From Dehalococcoidales bacterium (GTDB lineage: Bacteria > Chloroflexota > Dehalococcoidia > Dehalococcoidales > UBA5627): DNA of 34,437 bases. A program made the translations under genes and the position numbers. The notes below the pieces were generated by a model. It saw nothing but the letters and a program-made list of their open reading frames with translations, was not told the origin of the DNA and made no database searches. The stretch is from assembly GCA_028707255.1 (NCBI GenBank), contig JAQTUQ010000015.1:1-34437 (forward strand), in the 5' to 3' direction. Within the stretch, counting starts at the first letter, position 1. Each line of letters starts with the position of its first letter. Below, one piece after another: positions 16,499 to 25,579 of the stretch.

Positions 16499-18895
16499 TT
16501 ACGCCCTCAGCGTTGCCCCCAGGGCACCTTCGAGTTTTTTCAATAACTGTTCGAGTACTTTATCCACTTCCACATCCGTTAACGTATGCTCGGAAGACTG
16601 GAAGATAAGCCTGTAGGCTAGTGACTTCTTGCCGGACTCAACCTGCTTGCCGCTGTAAACATCGAACAGTGTTACTTCGTTTACCAGCGAGAACTTGCTG
16701 ATGATATCGACCACCTGCTTATGAGTGACGCTGCTATCAAGCACCAGGGCGATATCCCTTATTACCGAGGGGAAGCGTGCTATAACCTGATATTCATTAC
16801 TCTGTAATGCATACGGCAGAAGCGATGAAACGTTCAGTTCGAACATATAAACCTTTTCGGCAATATCGAAAGCGGCGGCCACTTTGGGATGTACTTCTCC
16901 GATAACACCGATTTTACTGCTATTTACGATTACTTCGGCCTGATAGCCGGGTCGCAAACTGTCATCATTGGTCTCGCGGAAATCCGCTTTTACATTAAGA
17001 GAGGAGAGCAGGCTTTCGATAATCCCCTTAACCGTGAAGAAATCGAACGGCGGGGTATGTACCGGCCACACTTTTTCCTGCTCGGGATTGTACATTAAAC
17101 CGCATACAATCTCCGGTTCCTCCGGCAGCTCTTTTTCGCGCTTGATATATATGCGGTTAAGCTCGAATATACGTATCGGACCTTCTTCATGTCTTAAGTT
17201 GGATTCCAAAACCGATAAAAGCCCGCTGCGTAAATTAGCGCGCAGATATTCCTGCTCGGCGCTCATGGCATTATCGAGCTTCAAGGGTTCTTTTGGCAAC
17301 GCATTTGAAGCATATGCCTTGGCCAGCGCTTCCCTGTTGGTTAAGGAATAGGTAATCACCTCATCGAACCCGAAACCGACCAGCGTCTGCCTTACCCTGC
17401 TCTTCAAATCCATCAAATGATTCGGCTCCTGGTGAGCAATCGAACCAGAAAGCAGCGTAGTGGGAATGTTTTCATAGCCGATGATACGCGCCAGCTCTTC
17501 GATTAAATCGACCTCGATATTGATATCGCTGCGCCAGTAAGGAGCTGTTACCATATATTCTTTACCAGGATGGATATCCACTTCAAAGCCCATTGAAGTA
17601 AGCGTATCGAATACCTGCTCGTCGCTGAATTCGACACCGAGAATGCGTTTAATTTCGCTGCGACGCAGATTTAGGGACTTGCGTTCCTGCTTCTGCGGAT
17701 AGACATCGACAATGCCTTTTGCCGCACACCCACCGGCAAGCTGTAGAATCAGCTGAGTTGCCCGTCTGAGCGCATGAACGGTCAAATCGGGGCGTATGCC
17801 CCTTTCGAAGCGCATACTGGCTTCGCTGACCAGTTTCAGATTATGGCTGGTATAGTGAATGCTGGCGGCATTGAAGTTGGCGGATTCTAAAAGTATGGTA
17901 GTTGTGTTATCGGTTATATCGCTGTTGGCTCCGCCCATAACGCCGGCAATCGCTACCGATTTTCCGCCGTCGGTAATCATAAGCGTGTTATCGCTCAGTT
18001 TGCGCTCGATATCGTCCAGAGTCTGCATTACCTCGCCGTTTTTAGCGCGGCGGACAACGATTTTCTTGGTCTTGATTTTATCGTAATCGAAACTGTGAAG
18101 CGGCTGCCCGTATTCAAACATCACATAGTTGGTAACATCAACAATATTGCTGATGGGGCGCAGACCGCAGGCCGTCAATCTTTGCTTCAACCATTCCGGC
18201 GACTCGCCTATTTTCACACCGGTAATAAGACTGGCGCAGTAGCGCGGGCATAAATCAGCATCGGCGATTGCTATTGAGACTTGCTTATCGATCACATCCC
18301 CGGCTTCTTCATATGCCAAATCGGGTAACTTCACCTTTTTGCCGGTGATGGCCGCCACTTCCCAGGCGACACCTATTACCGAAAGCAGATCGGGGCGGTT
18401 AGGGGTAACATCGATATCCAGCACGATATCGGACAGAAATTCGGCTAAAGGCTTGCCCAGCGGAGCATCATTAGCCAGCACCAGTATCCCCTCGTGGTTT
18501 TTGGAAAGTCCGAGTTCCATCTCGGAGCAGACCATGCCGCAGGATTCGACGCCGCGAATCTTGGCCGGTTTTAATACGGATTTTTCGCCGGTATGCCCGT
18601 CGGTAAGATAAGCCCCGACAGAAGCAAAAGCTATTTTATCGCCGATGGCCAGATTGGGAGCGCCGCAAACGACCGTTTGCATGCCGCTTCCGGTATTAAC
18701 GGTAGCCAATCTTAATCTATCGGCATTGGGGTGAGGGTCTATTCCGGCAATCTGCCCGATAATAACGCCCTCCCAGCTTTCGCCGATGTATTTGAGACCG
18801 GATTCGGTACCGGACATCGTCAGCACGTGCGCCAATTCCTTGGGAGACAAATCTATATCTATGTAGTCTTTAAGCCATTTAATAGGTACTTTCAT
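16499..18895 (-). CDS. pheT: Phenylalanyl-tRNA synthetase beta subunit
   Basis: Large subunit of the heterotetrameric PheRS; holds the editing and tRNA-binding domains. Seen in 798 residues (normal): MKVPIKWLKDYIDIDLSPKE start, tRNA-binding OB domain around 40-150 (HPNADRLRLATVN, VVCGAPNL), B3/B4 editing domain around 210-390, B5 domain with RRSEIKRILG, the catalytic-like core, and a C-terminal ferredoxin-fold anticodon-binding domain (FPSVIRDIALVLD and LTDVEVDKV). It starts 2 nt after the pheS stop, so the subunits are translationally coupled. A terminator follows. Confidence 0.97.
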   Translation of the reverse strand: MKVPIKWLKDYIDIDLSPKELAHVLTMSGTESGLKYIGESWEGVIIGQIAGIDPHPNADRLRLATVNTGSGMQTVVCGAPNLAIGDKIAFASVGAYLTDGHTGEKSVLKPAKIRGVESCGMVCSEMELGLSKNHEGILVLANDAPLGKPLAEFLSDIVLDIDVTPNRPDLLSVIGVAWEVAAITGKKVKLPDLAYEEAGDVIDKQVSIAIADADLCPRYCASLITGVKIGESPEWLKQRLTACGLRPISNIVDVTNYVMFEYGQPLHSFDYDKIKTKKIVVRRAKNGEVMQTLDDIERKLSDNTLMITDGGKSVAIAGVMGGANSDITDNTTTILLESANFNAASIHYTSHNLKLVSEASMRFERGIRPDLTVHALRRATQLILQLAGGCAAKGIVDVYPQKQERKSLNLRRSEIKRILGVEFSDEQVFDTLTSMGFEVDIHPGKEYMVTAPYWRSDINIEVDLIEELARIIGYENIPTTLLSGSIAHQEPNHLMDLKSRVRQTLVGFGFDEVITYSLTNREALAKAYASNALPKEPLKLDNAMSAEQEYLRANLRSGLLSVLESNLRHEEGPIRIFELNRIYIKREKELPEEPEIVCGLMYNPEQEKVWPVHTPPFDFFTVKGIIESLLSSLNVKADFRETNDDSLRPGYQAEVIVNSSKIGVIGEVHPKVAAAFDIAEKVYMFELNVSSLLPYALQSNEYQVIARFPSVIRDIALVLDSSVTHKQVVDIISKFSLVNEVTLFDVYSGKQVESGKKSLAYRLIFQSSEHTLTDVEVDKVLEQLLKKLEGALGATLRA

Positions 18896-18897
18896 AA

Positions 18898-19941
18898 TTA
18901 AAACTGCCTCAAAAATCTAAGGTCGCCGCCGTAAAAGAGGCGGATGTCATCAATGCCGTAGCGCAGCATGGGAATCCTTTCGATGCCCATACCGAAGGCA
19001 AAACCGGAATATACGCTCGAATCGATGCCGACACCCTCCAAAACCCTCGGATGTACCATGCCGGCACCCAGTATTTCAAGCCAGCCGCTGTTACTGCACA
19101 GTCGACAGCCGGCGCCTTTGCAAACGATGCACTCGATGGACATTTCCACTCCCGGTTCCACGAACGGGAAGAAATCGCAGCGGAAGCGCGCTTTCCTGTC
19201 CGAACCGAAGTAGCGGCGGGCAAATTCGTAAAGCGTACCCTTTAAATCCGCCAGGGTGATTCCCTTGTCGACTGCCAGCCCCTCGATTTGAGTAAACATC
19301 GGAATATGCGTGGCATCGATGGCTTCATACCTGTAAACTTTGCCGGGAACGACAATGCGCAGCGGCGGTTTGATTTTTTCCATCACGCGCACCTGCATCG
19401 GCGAGGTATGCGTGCGCAAAAGCATCGGGCGCTCCCCTTTTTCGTTTTCGTAATCCACCCATAATGTCTGCATATTGTCACGCGCCGGGTGCTCCTTGGG
19501 AATATTCAGCATATCGAAGTTATAGTAATCCCATTCCACCTCGGGACCCTCTACCGCCTGAAAACCCATGGAAACAAAGATGCGGCACATTTCATCGATA
19601 ACCTGTGAAATCGGATGCAGACGCCCTACAGGAGGCTTACGCCCCGGAAGTGTAATATCAATGGTTTCTTCGCCTTTAGCGGAAATTACCTTCTCACCAA
19701 GCGAAAGCTCTTTTTCTTTTAAGGCGGACTCAAGCTCTAGTTTAAGCTGATTGGCAGTGGCGCCGACCGTCTTCTTTTCCTCGATGGAGAGGGCGGACAG
19801 CCCGCGCAGGACTTCGTTCAGCCGGCTCTTTTTGCCCATGTATTGCACGCGCCATAAATCCAGCTTTTTATTATCTTCTACGGCAGCGAGTTCGCAAAGG
19901 GCTTGTGTTTTTAATTCTTCCAGTTGTTGTAATATGCTCAT
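18898..19941 (-). CDS. pheS: Phenylalanyl-tRNA synthetase alpha subunit
   Basis: Catalytic subunit of PheRS. Seen in 347 residues: an N-terminal coiled-coil arm (about 1-90), class II motifs [14 protein letters not shown] and [25 protein letters not shown], and the terminal [34 protein letters not shown] cluster (CX2CX4CX2C) precedes [14 protein letters not shown]. coli lacks these cysteines but many bacterial PheS keep them as a probable zinc site. No obvious Shine-Dalgarno precedes the ATG, although the promoter at 19976-20005 leaves only about 28 nt of leader. No PheM-like or T-box leader is evident. Confidence 0.97.
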   Translation of the reverse strand: MSILQQLEELKTQALCELAAVEDNKKLDLWRVQYMGKKSRLNEVLRGLSALSIEEKKTVGATANQLKLELESALKEKELSLGEKVISAKGEETIDITLPGRKPPVGRLHPISQVIDEMCRIFVSMGFQAVEGPEVEWDYYNFDMLNIPKEHPARDNMQTLWVDYENEKGERPMLLRTHTSPMQVRVMEKIKPPLRIVVPGKVYRYEAIDATHIPMFTQIEGLAVDKGITLADLKGTLYEFARRYFGSDRKARFRCDFFPFVEPGVEMSIECIVCKGAGCRLCSNSGWLEILGAGMVHPRVLEGVGIDSSVYSGFAFGMGIERIPMLRYGIDDIRLFYGGDLRFLRQF

Positions 19942-19975
19942 ATCGTTTTTGTTCTTGCTTTATTTTTATCTATGG

Positions 19976-20005
19976 ATTATAGGCTATCGAGGCTAACAGG
20001 GTCAA
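19976..20005 (-). promoter_or_regulatory. pheST promoter
   Basis: On the minus strand TTGACC (20000-20005), an 18-bp spacer and a consensus TATAAT (19976-19981) predict a start near 19969, about 28 nt before the pheS ATG. No room remains for a T-box or peptide attenuator. Confidence 0.8.
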
Positions 20006-20094
20006 ATTACAGCGATTGATTATAATTATATAAAGTTGTTTGCTTTCTCTAATTCGATACCTGTAAGTCTTATCCCAATACATAAAAGCCCTTC

Positions 20095-20345
20095 TAGCCT
20101 GTCATTCTGGAGGGAGTGAAACGACCGAAGAATCTGGGGGGTGGTTTTTCGCCACCCAAGATGCGTCATTCGTCCTTCACGAATTCAGCATGACATTTCC
20201 CATTATCCGCCACCGTTATGGTTCGACAAGCTCACCACGAACGGTTTTGGTTGTTCTCCTCCAGGATGTTGAGTTCCGGCAAACCGGAACGAAATCCCGA
20301 TTTATCGGGACTTCGCTATCCCTTCGATAATGGACTCGCAATGAC
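20095..20345. repeat. Intergenic repeats upstream of pheS
   Basis: There is no gene. CATTCTGGAGG...GAAGAATC (20102-20136) matches the 5700 unit. CATTCGTCCTTCACGAATTCAGCATGACATTT (about 20166-20197) resembles 6208-6233. A REP-like dyad (about 20212-20245) and a CCCGATTTATCGGGA hairpin (about 20296-20310) follow. Confidence 0.6.
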
Positions 20346-20356
20346 GGTTGGGTGAT

Positions 20357-20391
20357 AAAAAAGGAAAGGACAGGGTTTTTATTCCTGTCCT
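20357..20391 (-). terminator. Terminator of the 51-residue protein gene
   Basis: On the minus strand AGGACAGG/CCTGTCCT arms (20384-20391 and 20367-20374) are followed by TTCCTTTTTT (20357-20366), a good intrinsic terminator directly after the small gene. Confidence 0.8.
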
Positions 20392-20414
20392 CTCCCCCGC
20401 AATTGTGGCTTTTA

Positions 20415-20570
20415 CTAGACTTCGTTCTCGAGAATCTTCTTTTTCAGGGTTTCCCATTCGCTCTTTTTCAGAACGCAGAGGTTACCCTCTTCCCCGATTT
20501 CGACCTTTTCCTCGTCGATTTTTACCACGGGGCAGCAACTCTTCTCGCCGCAAAGGGTAATAATTTTCAT
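20415..20570 (-). CDS. Small Cys-containing protein, 51 residues
   Basis: This short gene is well supported. ATG (20568-20570, minus) is preceded by GGAGG at ideal spacing, a promoter lies at 20616-20643, and an intrinsic terminator follows the stop. The protein begins MKIITLCGEKSCCPVV, goes on KIDEEKVEIGEEGNLCVL and ends in a charged helix WETLKKKILENEV. Four cysteines (7, 12, 13, 32) suggest metal or redox binding. The pattern of a Cys-rich beta hairpin plus helix is seen in small conserved proteins of Dehalococcoidia and Firmicutes, but I cannot name the family. Confidence 0.8.
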   Translation of the reverse strand: MKIITLCGEKSCCPVVKIDEEKVEIGEEGNLCVLKKSEWETLKKKILENEV

Positions 20571-20615
20571 TTTCCAACCTCCAAGATTAATTTATACATC
20601 CCAGTATATAAAAAC

Positions 20616-20643
20616 ATTATACAACATTAAAAGTACTTTGTAA
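20616..20643 (-). promoter_or_regulatory. Promoter of the 51-residue protein gene
   Basis: On the minus strand TTACAA (20638-20643), a 16-bp spacer and TATAAT (20616-20621) lie about 45 bp before the ATG. Confidence 0.6.
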
Positions 20644-20653
20644 TAGATAAAAG

Positions 20654-20702
20654 TCACAAATCGGCGACAATATCTCATATAATTACCAGAACATATGTGC
20701 TA
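20654..20702 (+). promoter_or_regulatory. Terminase operon promoter with 16-bp SOS-like operator
   Basis: TCACAA (20654-20659), an 18-bp spacer and TATAAT (20678-20683) point to a start near 20690. The start is covered by the imperfect dyad CAGAACATATGTGCTA (20687-20702). The same dyad with two changes occurs at 25590-25605. The core GAAC-N4-GTGC is one base off the Gram-positive SOS box GAAC-N4-GTTC. Confidence 0.55.
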
Positions 20703-20779
20703 TTATTATCGATGACAGATAACAACCCGCAAATTCCCCGCTATTTGTCTTTAAAGAATCGATGCGCAGGAGAAAAGAG

Positions 20780-21136
20780 ATGACCGAGAGAACAGGAAGA
20801 GGAGCACCGACAGGCAACCAGTATGCACGCAAGCACGGTTTTTATTCGCGCGTTCTGGATGAAGATGAGCAGAACGACTTCGAGCAGGCAACAGAAGTTT
20901 ACGGCATCGATGATGAAATAGCACTGCTGCGAACCAAAATAAAATCCGTTTTGAGGCACGACCCGGAAAATATAGAACTGGTTATGAAGGCTTTGACAAC
21001 CCTTGGCGGGCTGGTAAGAACCAAATACAACATCGGCAAAGAGGATAAAGCCGGACTCAAGGAAGCCATCTCGAACGTCTTGAAGGATGTCGCTCTGCCG
21101 CTGGGTATCACCATCGGGAAGCTCTTTGATAAATAG
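20780..21136 (+). CDS. Phage terminase small subunit-like protein
   Basis: Likely DNA-recognition subunit of the phage packaging motor. Seen: the N-terminal RGAPTGNQYARKHGFYSR motif, which matches the GAPxGNxNAxKHG(F/Y)YS signature of terminase-small-like proteins, followed by a helical body (118 residues in total). I choose ATG 20780 because AGGAG lies 7 nt upstream; an in-frame ATG at 20762 would add six basic residues. It comes first in the phage module, downstream of an SOS-like operator, and overlaps terL. Confidence 0.8.
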   Translation: MTERTGRGAPTGNQYARKHGFYSRVLDEDEQNDFEQATEVYGIDDEIALLRTKIKSVLRHDPENIELVMKALTTLGGLVRTKYNIGKEDKAGLKEAISNVLKDVALPLGITIGKLFDK

Positions 21137-22496
21137 GCTGCGCCTCTACCAGAAAGAGATCGCCGTAGCCGTGCTGGAGAGCATTTTTCACCATAAGGGG
21201 ATTACCTTTTCGGTGGAAATTGCGCGCCAGGGAGGCAAGAACGAGCTTTCCGCCCAGCTCGAACTGCTTTTATTAACATTATTTATGTCTAGCTCGAAGA
21301 ACCTGGTAAAATGCGCCCCGACCTTCAAACCGCAGGCTTTGATTTCAATGGCACGCTTGAAAGACCGGCTGAACGATGCCGGGTTTGGCAACATCTGGAC
21401 GGTGGAACAGGGACATATTATCAGGCTGGGCGACTGCCGCGCCGTTTTTCTTTCTGCCGAGCAGTCGGCAAATGTCGTCGGCAACACCGCCCATATTCTT
21501 TTGGAAATCGACGAAGCGCAGGACGTCGGCAAGGAGAAATACAGCAAGGACTTCAAGCCGATGGGCAGCACCACCAATGTAACCACCGTGCACTATGGCA
21601 CCGCCTGGGACGATTCTACCTTGCTGGAAGAGGTCAAGCAATGCAACCTGGAACTGGAGAGAAAAGACGGCGTCAAGCGGCACTTCCGCTACGACTGGCA
21701 GGAAGTCGCTAAATACAATCCGGATTATCTTTCATATATCGAAGCCGAGCGTGAAAGGCTGGGTGAAAACCACCCGCTTTTCCGCACGCAGTACTGCCTG
21801 CTCCCCGTCTGTGGCGGAGGCGGTTTTCTGGATGCACAGCAAAGGGCGCAATTACAGGGAATCCATCCGCGCCTGCATCAGCCGCAAAAAGGCAGGACGT
21901 ATATAGCAGGAATAGATATTGCCGGAGAAGCATCGGAAGATGCCCTGCTGAAGAACCTGAAGCCGATGCAGGATTCGACGATTGTTACTATCGGTGAACT
22001 GGACTTTTCCCGAACGGACGATATACAGAAGCAGCCGCAGATTAATATCGTCGAGCATTATAGGTGGACCGGAAAAAAGCACACCGATTTATATCCGCAA
22101 CTGGTCGATATACTGGGTAAGGTCTGGAACTGCCGAAGAATTGTAATCGATGCGACAGGCATCGGGCTGACGGTAAGCTCGTTTTTAAGAAAAGCGTTGG
22201 GGGCAAGAGTAATTCCTTTCACTTTTACTTCGAGTTCAAAATCCGGACTCGGTTTCAACCTGCTGGCCGCCGTCAACTCCGGCAGGTTGAAGATGTATAC
22301 CGCCGACGGCTCGCAGGAATACGGTGAGTTTTGGCAACAGGCGGAGAAAGCAAAAAGCTGCTACCGCCCCAATCAAACTATCAACTTTTTTGTCGAACAG
22401 TCTCAGGGGCACGATGATTTTTTAATGAGCCTGGCTCTGCTTGTCGAAGCTGGTAAAGACTGTGAGATGCGAAAGGCTAAGGGAATGGGTAATTAA
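21126..22496 (+). CDS. Phage terminase large subunit
   Basis: ATP-driven DNA-packaging motor with nuclease. Counting from TTG 21126 (456 residues): a Walker A variant ARQGGKNE at 33-40, Walker B ILLEIDEAQ at 124-132, and a RuvC-like nuclease with Asp264 (YIAGIDIAGEA), Asp342 (RIVIDATGIG) and Asp430/Asp431 (SQGHDD). All catalytic residues are present, so it looks intact. The TTG has GGGAAG just upstream and overlaps the end of the small subunit gene by 11 nt; an in-frame ATG at 21087 is the alternative. Closest in type to siphovirus-like terminases; no close relative can be named from sequence alone. Confidence 0.92.
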   Translation: MINRLRLYQKEIAVAVLESIFHHKGITFSVEIARQGGKNELSAQLELLLLTLFMSSSKNLVKCAPTFKPQALISMARLKDRLNDAGFGNIWTVEQGHIIRLGDCRAVFLSAEQSANVVGNTAHILLEIDEAQDVGKEKYSKDFKPMGSTTNVTTVHYGTAWDDSTLLEEVKQCNLELERKDGVKRHFRYDWQEVAKYNPDYLSYIEAERERLGENHPLFRTQYCLLPVCGGGGFLDAQQRAQLQGIHPRLHQPQKGRTYIAGIDIAGEASEDALLKNLKPMQDSTIVTIGELDFSRTDDIQKQPQINIVEHYRWTGKKHTDLYPQLVDILGKVWNCRRIVIDATGIGLTVSSFLRKALGARVIPFTFTSSSKSGLGFNLLAAVNSGRLKMYTADGSQEYGEFWQQAEKAKSCYRPNQTINFFVEQSQGHDDFLMSLALLVEAGKDCEMRKAKGMGN

Positions 22497-22601
22497 TATA
22501 TCCGTAGGGGCGACCAATGGTCGCCCGCCTGTTTCGTACGGACAATGACCTTCCCTACAGATGAAAATCAGACTATTCGGGTGAGATAAATTCATTTATT
22601 T

Positions 22602-22718
22602 ACCTCACCCCTAACCCCTCTCCGCATGCGGAGAGGGGTATTTTTGCTTTTCACCTAGCGCATATTAAATTTACCCCCTTCTCTGATTTCGGAGAAGGGG
22701 GACAGGGGGATGAGGTTT
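22602..22718. repeat. ACCTCACCCC-ended double-hairpin element, copy 1
   Basis: Termini are ACCTCACCCC (22602-22611) and GGGGGATGAGGT (22705-22716). Inside lie the 24-bp perfect palindrome at 22615-22638, followed by TATTTTTG (it may end terL transcription), and a second hairpin CCCCCTTCTC/GAGAAGGGGG (22674-22702). Bases 22674-22718 are identical over 45 nt to 29132-29176. Upstream, GGGGCGACCAATGGTCGCCC (22506-22525) is another palindrome. The rest of 22497-22855 holds no gene. Confidence 0.75.
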
Positions 22719-22853
22719 CCCACATCCCATATCCTTCGTCTCGACCAGTCGGGACTCCAGCATGACAATCCGAAATTATCTTTGCAAGCGTTCCTGGAAG
22801 GACAGCGAAGTCCCGATTTCATAGGGACTCATTCCTCGCAAAGACAGTGAGTC

Positions 22854-22890
22854 CTAAAAAAAATTACCCCCTCTGAAAACGAGGGGGTAA
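22854..22890 (-). terminator. Terminator of the IPT/TIG surface protein gene
   Basis: On the minus strand a 10-bp stem TTACCCCCTC/GAGGGGGTAA (22864-22873 and 22881-22890) with a 7-nt loop is followed by eight T residues: a strong intrinsic terminator. Confidence 0.9.
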
Positions 22891-22924
22891 CGTATATCTG
22901 ATTTATTTACTTGCGGGCTTAACT

Positions 22925-25390
22925 TTAGTAAGAGCTGTAAGCCATTCTTCTGCCCAGCCAGATGGCAAATATGAAGACTACCACGACACCTATGCCTATC
23001 CAGACCCACATCAGCCAACCGGGCAAGCCGCCGCCGACCGTAAAAGTGTTAACAGCGCTGGTTGAAGAGTTGCTGGCGCCATCCGTAGCAATTACTCTCC
23101 AGTAATACTGCCCGCCATCAGCCAGTTTCGGCAACTGTTCAGCCTCGGTTAAAGTATATGTGGATGCTGTTAAACCGGCTTTGTTCAATACAATATTGCT
23201 GAAACTGCTGTCTGTCGCAACCTGCAAGGTATAGGTTACAGGCAGACTGGGATCGGTAACATCGCTCCAGTCGAAGGTTACAATACCTTTTTCCTCGGAG
23301 GCCTGTAAAGGCAGGGACAGTGTCGGCGCTGCCGGAGCAGTTGACTCCATGGTAAACGTTAAATTGACCGTATTGATTCCGTCGGATACTTCAACCGTGT
23401 GAACGCCGCCGGTGCTTGCTGGAATCGGGAAGGTAGCGTTGGTAAAAGCTCCGGTTATCGGAAGTACACCTGTTGCGGCAACCGTGCCGTTATACTTAAT
23501 CGTCAGCTGTCCGCCTGCGCTAAAGCCGCTACCGTTTACAGTAACAGAAGTCCCCACGTTTCCACTTATCGGGGTCATGGTAGCGCTGGCAGTTACGGTA
23601 ATTTGAGCTGTTTTACTGGTAGTACCATCGCTAACGGCTAAGGTATGAAGACCGCCGGCAATGGAAGGAATGACAAATGGAGCTGTAAAGCCGCCGGTAG
23701 CATTGGTAGTAATGTTCGCAACACCCGGTATAGCTACTCCATCGATGGTAAAGGTAATATTTCTACCTGCACCGAAATTAGCACCGGTAACCGTAATCGT
23801 TTCACCGACTTTACCGCTGTTGACATCCAGAGCTATCGAAGCGTCTACTATGCTGAAATTGGCGGTCAGCGCGTTACCTGCTGTTATCGTTACAGTATGA
23901 GAGCCGGTTGCCGCAGCAGGAACCGTAAAACTGGCTACGAACCCACCGGTGGCATTCGTAACAGCAGGCGTAATCACTACTGAAGTACTATCGAACATCG
24001 CCATAATCGTAGTGCCCCCGGCAAAGCCTTTACCGGTTATGGTTACTGTCGTTCCGGCAATACCCTGTGTTTTATCCAGGCTCATTTTCGGTGTAACCGT
24101 ATATGTTTGTTGTATAGTCCCCACCTTTATAATATGAGCTCCGCATACGGCAGCCGGGACTGTGATTTGCTGGCTGAAATTGCCGAGCGCATCTGTAGTA
24201 ACGGTAGCTACAATCTGCGTATCGAACAGAATATTTACACTGGAATTGGGATTAAAATTAGTTCCGGTAACCGTCACGGTATCATCAACATTACCTGTGC
24301 TATGGCTTATTGTAAGAACGGAATTCAAAAGAACCTGGAAGGTAGTCTGCGCATTTATAGCAGTGCTGTCTTCGTCTTCCGCCTTAACAGTATACGTTCC
24401 GGCAGCTAATCCACTCGGAATGGGCATAGTGATTGTAAAACTGCCGAAATTAGTAGTCCTTTTATAAGTAGCATCAGTAACCCAGGTAAAATCGGTCGAA
24501 GCTACAGCAACCCCGTTTAAAAACAGGATTATTCCATTCCTGTAAGCAAAACCGGTGCCGTTAATTGTCAGCACGGTTCCCGCTTGACCGGATGTAGGTG
24601 TAATAATCAGATTAGATTTAACTGTAAAATTAAACTCGAATTCAGCGCCGGACTCTTCTCCGGTAATTTTTATTTTCTGTACACCCTTTATGCTTTCCGG
24701 AATCTCGAATATCAATTCAAAGGTGCCGTCTTCTTCAGTGAAAGGATTACCTACGGTGCCGCTGATATCCCTGTTGGCAAAGTTTACTATCAGGGCTTCA
24801 TCGGGGGCAAAACCGGAGCCGGTAACAATAACCTCATCGCCGACATAGCCGTTATCTTTATCGATTTCTGCTTCGGCGATACCCATTAATCCAAATTCCG
24901 CAATACCCAGTATCTTCGTATCATTATAAGCAGGTACACTACCCGATGTAGGGAAATATTGCACAGCATAGAAATAATAAATTCCGCCATGCAGACTCGT
25001 CAGATTTACTGGGCCGTCGGTAAGGCTACTCGGAATTGAAAGCGTGGTTATTTGAACGCTTCCGGGACTACTTGATGAAGTTAAAGCTAAGCCTTCCCAT
25101 TGCTTATAAGTAGTCACTTCCGTTCCTATATCGTCGCCTATATTTGCTTTCTGGTTAGAGAAATAGAAAGTAAAATGTGTTGTGGTGCTACCGGTTAATG
25201 TTAAAGAAAAACTATCTCCGGGTTGCCCCTTAGCTTGTCCGTAATATGGATTGGTTGCTATAGTTCCCTGTGTATTTACAATCACCAGACTATTAACAAC
25301 CGCCGCCGAAGCAATAGAAGCCGGAAGAACCGTCAGCATTAAAGCTAATGTAACAACCACTCCCAGCGTTCGCAATATTCCCTTTTTCAC
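22925..25390 (-). CDS. Secreted, membrane-anchored surface protein with IPT/TIG repeats
   Basis: Large envelope protein (821 residues). Seen: GTG start with GGGAGGA upstream; signal peptide 1-29 with ASA cleavage region; an N-terminal beta domain (about 30-170); six IPT/TIG-like units starting near residue 181, each marked by GxxG-x-x-V/I-x-V/I-x-G-x-x-F (e.g. GYVGDEVIVTGSGF, GIAGTTVTITGKGF, GNVGTSVTVNGSGF); a fibronectin-III-like domain (APTLSLPLQ to NTFTVGGG); and a C-terminal membrane helix with basic stop-transfer GRRMAYSSY. It is probably a cell-surface or S-layer-associated protein exposed outside. It lies antisense between terL and the HTH gene with its own promoter and terminator, so it is not part of the phage operon, whether resident host gene or phage-carried extra. 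Confidence 0.85.
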   Translation of the reverse strand: MKKGILRTLGVVVTLALMLTVLPASIASAAVVNSLVIVNTQGTIATNPYYGQAKGQPGDSFSLTLTGSTTTHFTFYFSNQKANIGDDIGTEVTTYKQWEGLALTSSSSPGSVQITTLSIPSSLTDGPVNLTSLHGGIYYFYAVQYFPTSGSVPAYNDTKILGIAEFGLMGIAEAEIDKDNGYVGDEVIVTGSGFAPDEALIVNFANRDISGTVGNPFTEEDGTFELIFEIPESIKGVQKIKITGEESGAEFEFNFTVKSNLIITPTSGQAGTVLTINGTGFAYRNGIILFLNGVAVASTDFTWVTDATYKRTTNFGSFTITMPIPSGLAAGTYTVKAEDEDSTAINAQTTFQVLLNSVLTISHSTGNVDDTVTVTGTNFNPNSSVNILFDTQIVATVTTDALGNFSQQITVPAAVCGAHIIKVGTIQQTYTVTPKMSLDKTQGIAGTTVTITGKGFAGGTTIMAMFDSTSVVITPAVTNATGGFVASFTVPAAATGSHTVTITAGNALTANFSIVDASIALDVNSGKVGETITVTGANFGAGRNITFTIDGVAIPGVANITTNATGGFTAPFVIPSIAGGLHTLAVSDGTTSKTAQITVTASATMTPISGNVGTSVTVNGSGFSAGGQLTIKYNGTVAATGVLPITGAFTNATFPIPASTGGVHTVEVSDGINTVNLTFTMESTAPAAPTLSLPLQASEEKGIVTFDWSDVTDPSLPVTYTLQVATDSSFSNIVLNKAGLTASTYTLTEAEQLPKLADGGQYYWRVIATDGASNSSTSAVNTFTVGGGLPGWLMWVWIGIGVVVVFIFAIWLGRRMAYSSY

Positions 25391-25457
25391 TAATTTCCTC
25401 CCCTAATAATTTCTTGTTTATCCGCCTTGAAGTTTTGTATTTAATATATTGTTATCT

Positions 25458-25486
25458 AGGATAGACTTCTAGAACATTTTTGTCAA
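25458..25486 (-). promoter_or_regulatory. Promoter of the IPT/TIG surface protein gene
   Basis: On the minus strand a consensus TTGACA (25481-25486), a 17-bp spacer and TATCCT (25458-25463) are seen. A TAGAACA half-site (plus strand, 25470-25476) lies in the spacer, matching one half of the dyad at 25590-25605. Confidence 0.65.
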
Positions 25487-25579
25487 GCTAATCCATACGT
25501 AATTAATAACGTATTCAGCTATAAAAAGATAGCTTCCTGAAGATAATATTTTTTACCATGACTTTATGACAAAATACTG

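Noticed and set aside
19942-20080. T-box or peptide attenuator before pheS
   Set aside because: The predicted promoter leaves about 28 nt of leader; no Phe-rich peptide or T-box sequence is seen.
20348-20630. Plus-strand open frames of 70 and 92 codons
   Set aside because: They are shadows of the minus-strand 51-residue gene and its terminator, which carries all the expression signals.
22925-25390. IPT/TIG protein as a phage tail fibre
   Set aside because: Opposite strand, signal peptide, C-terminal membrane anchor and own terminator fit a cell-surface protein, not a virion fibre.
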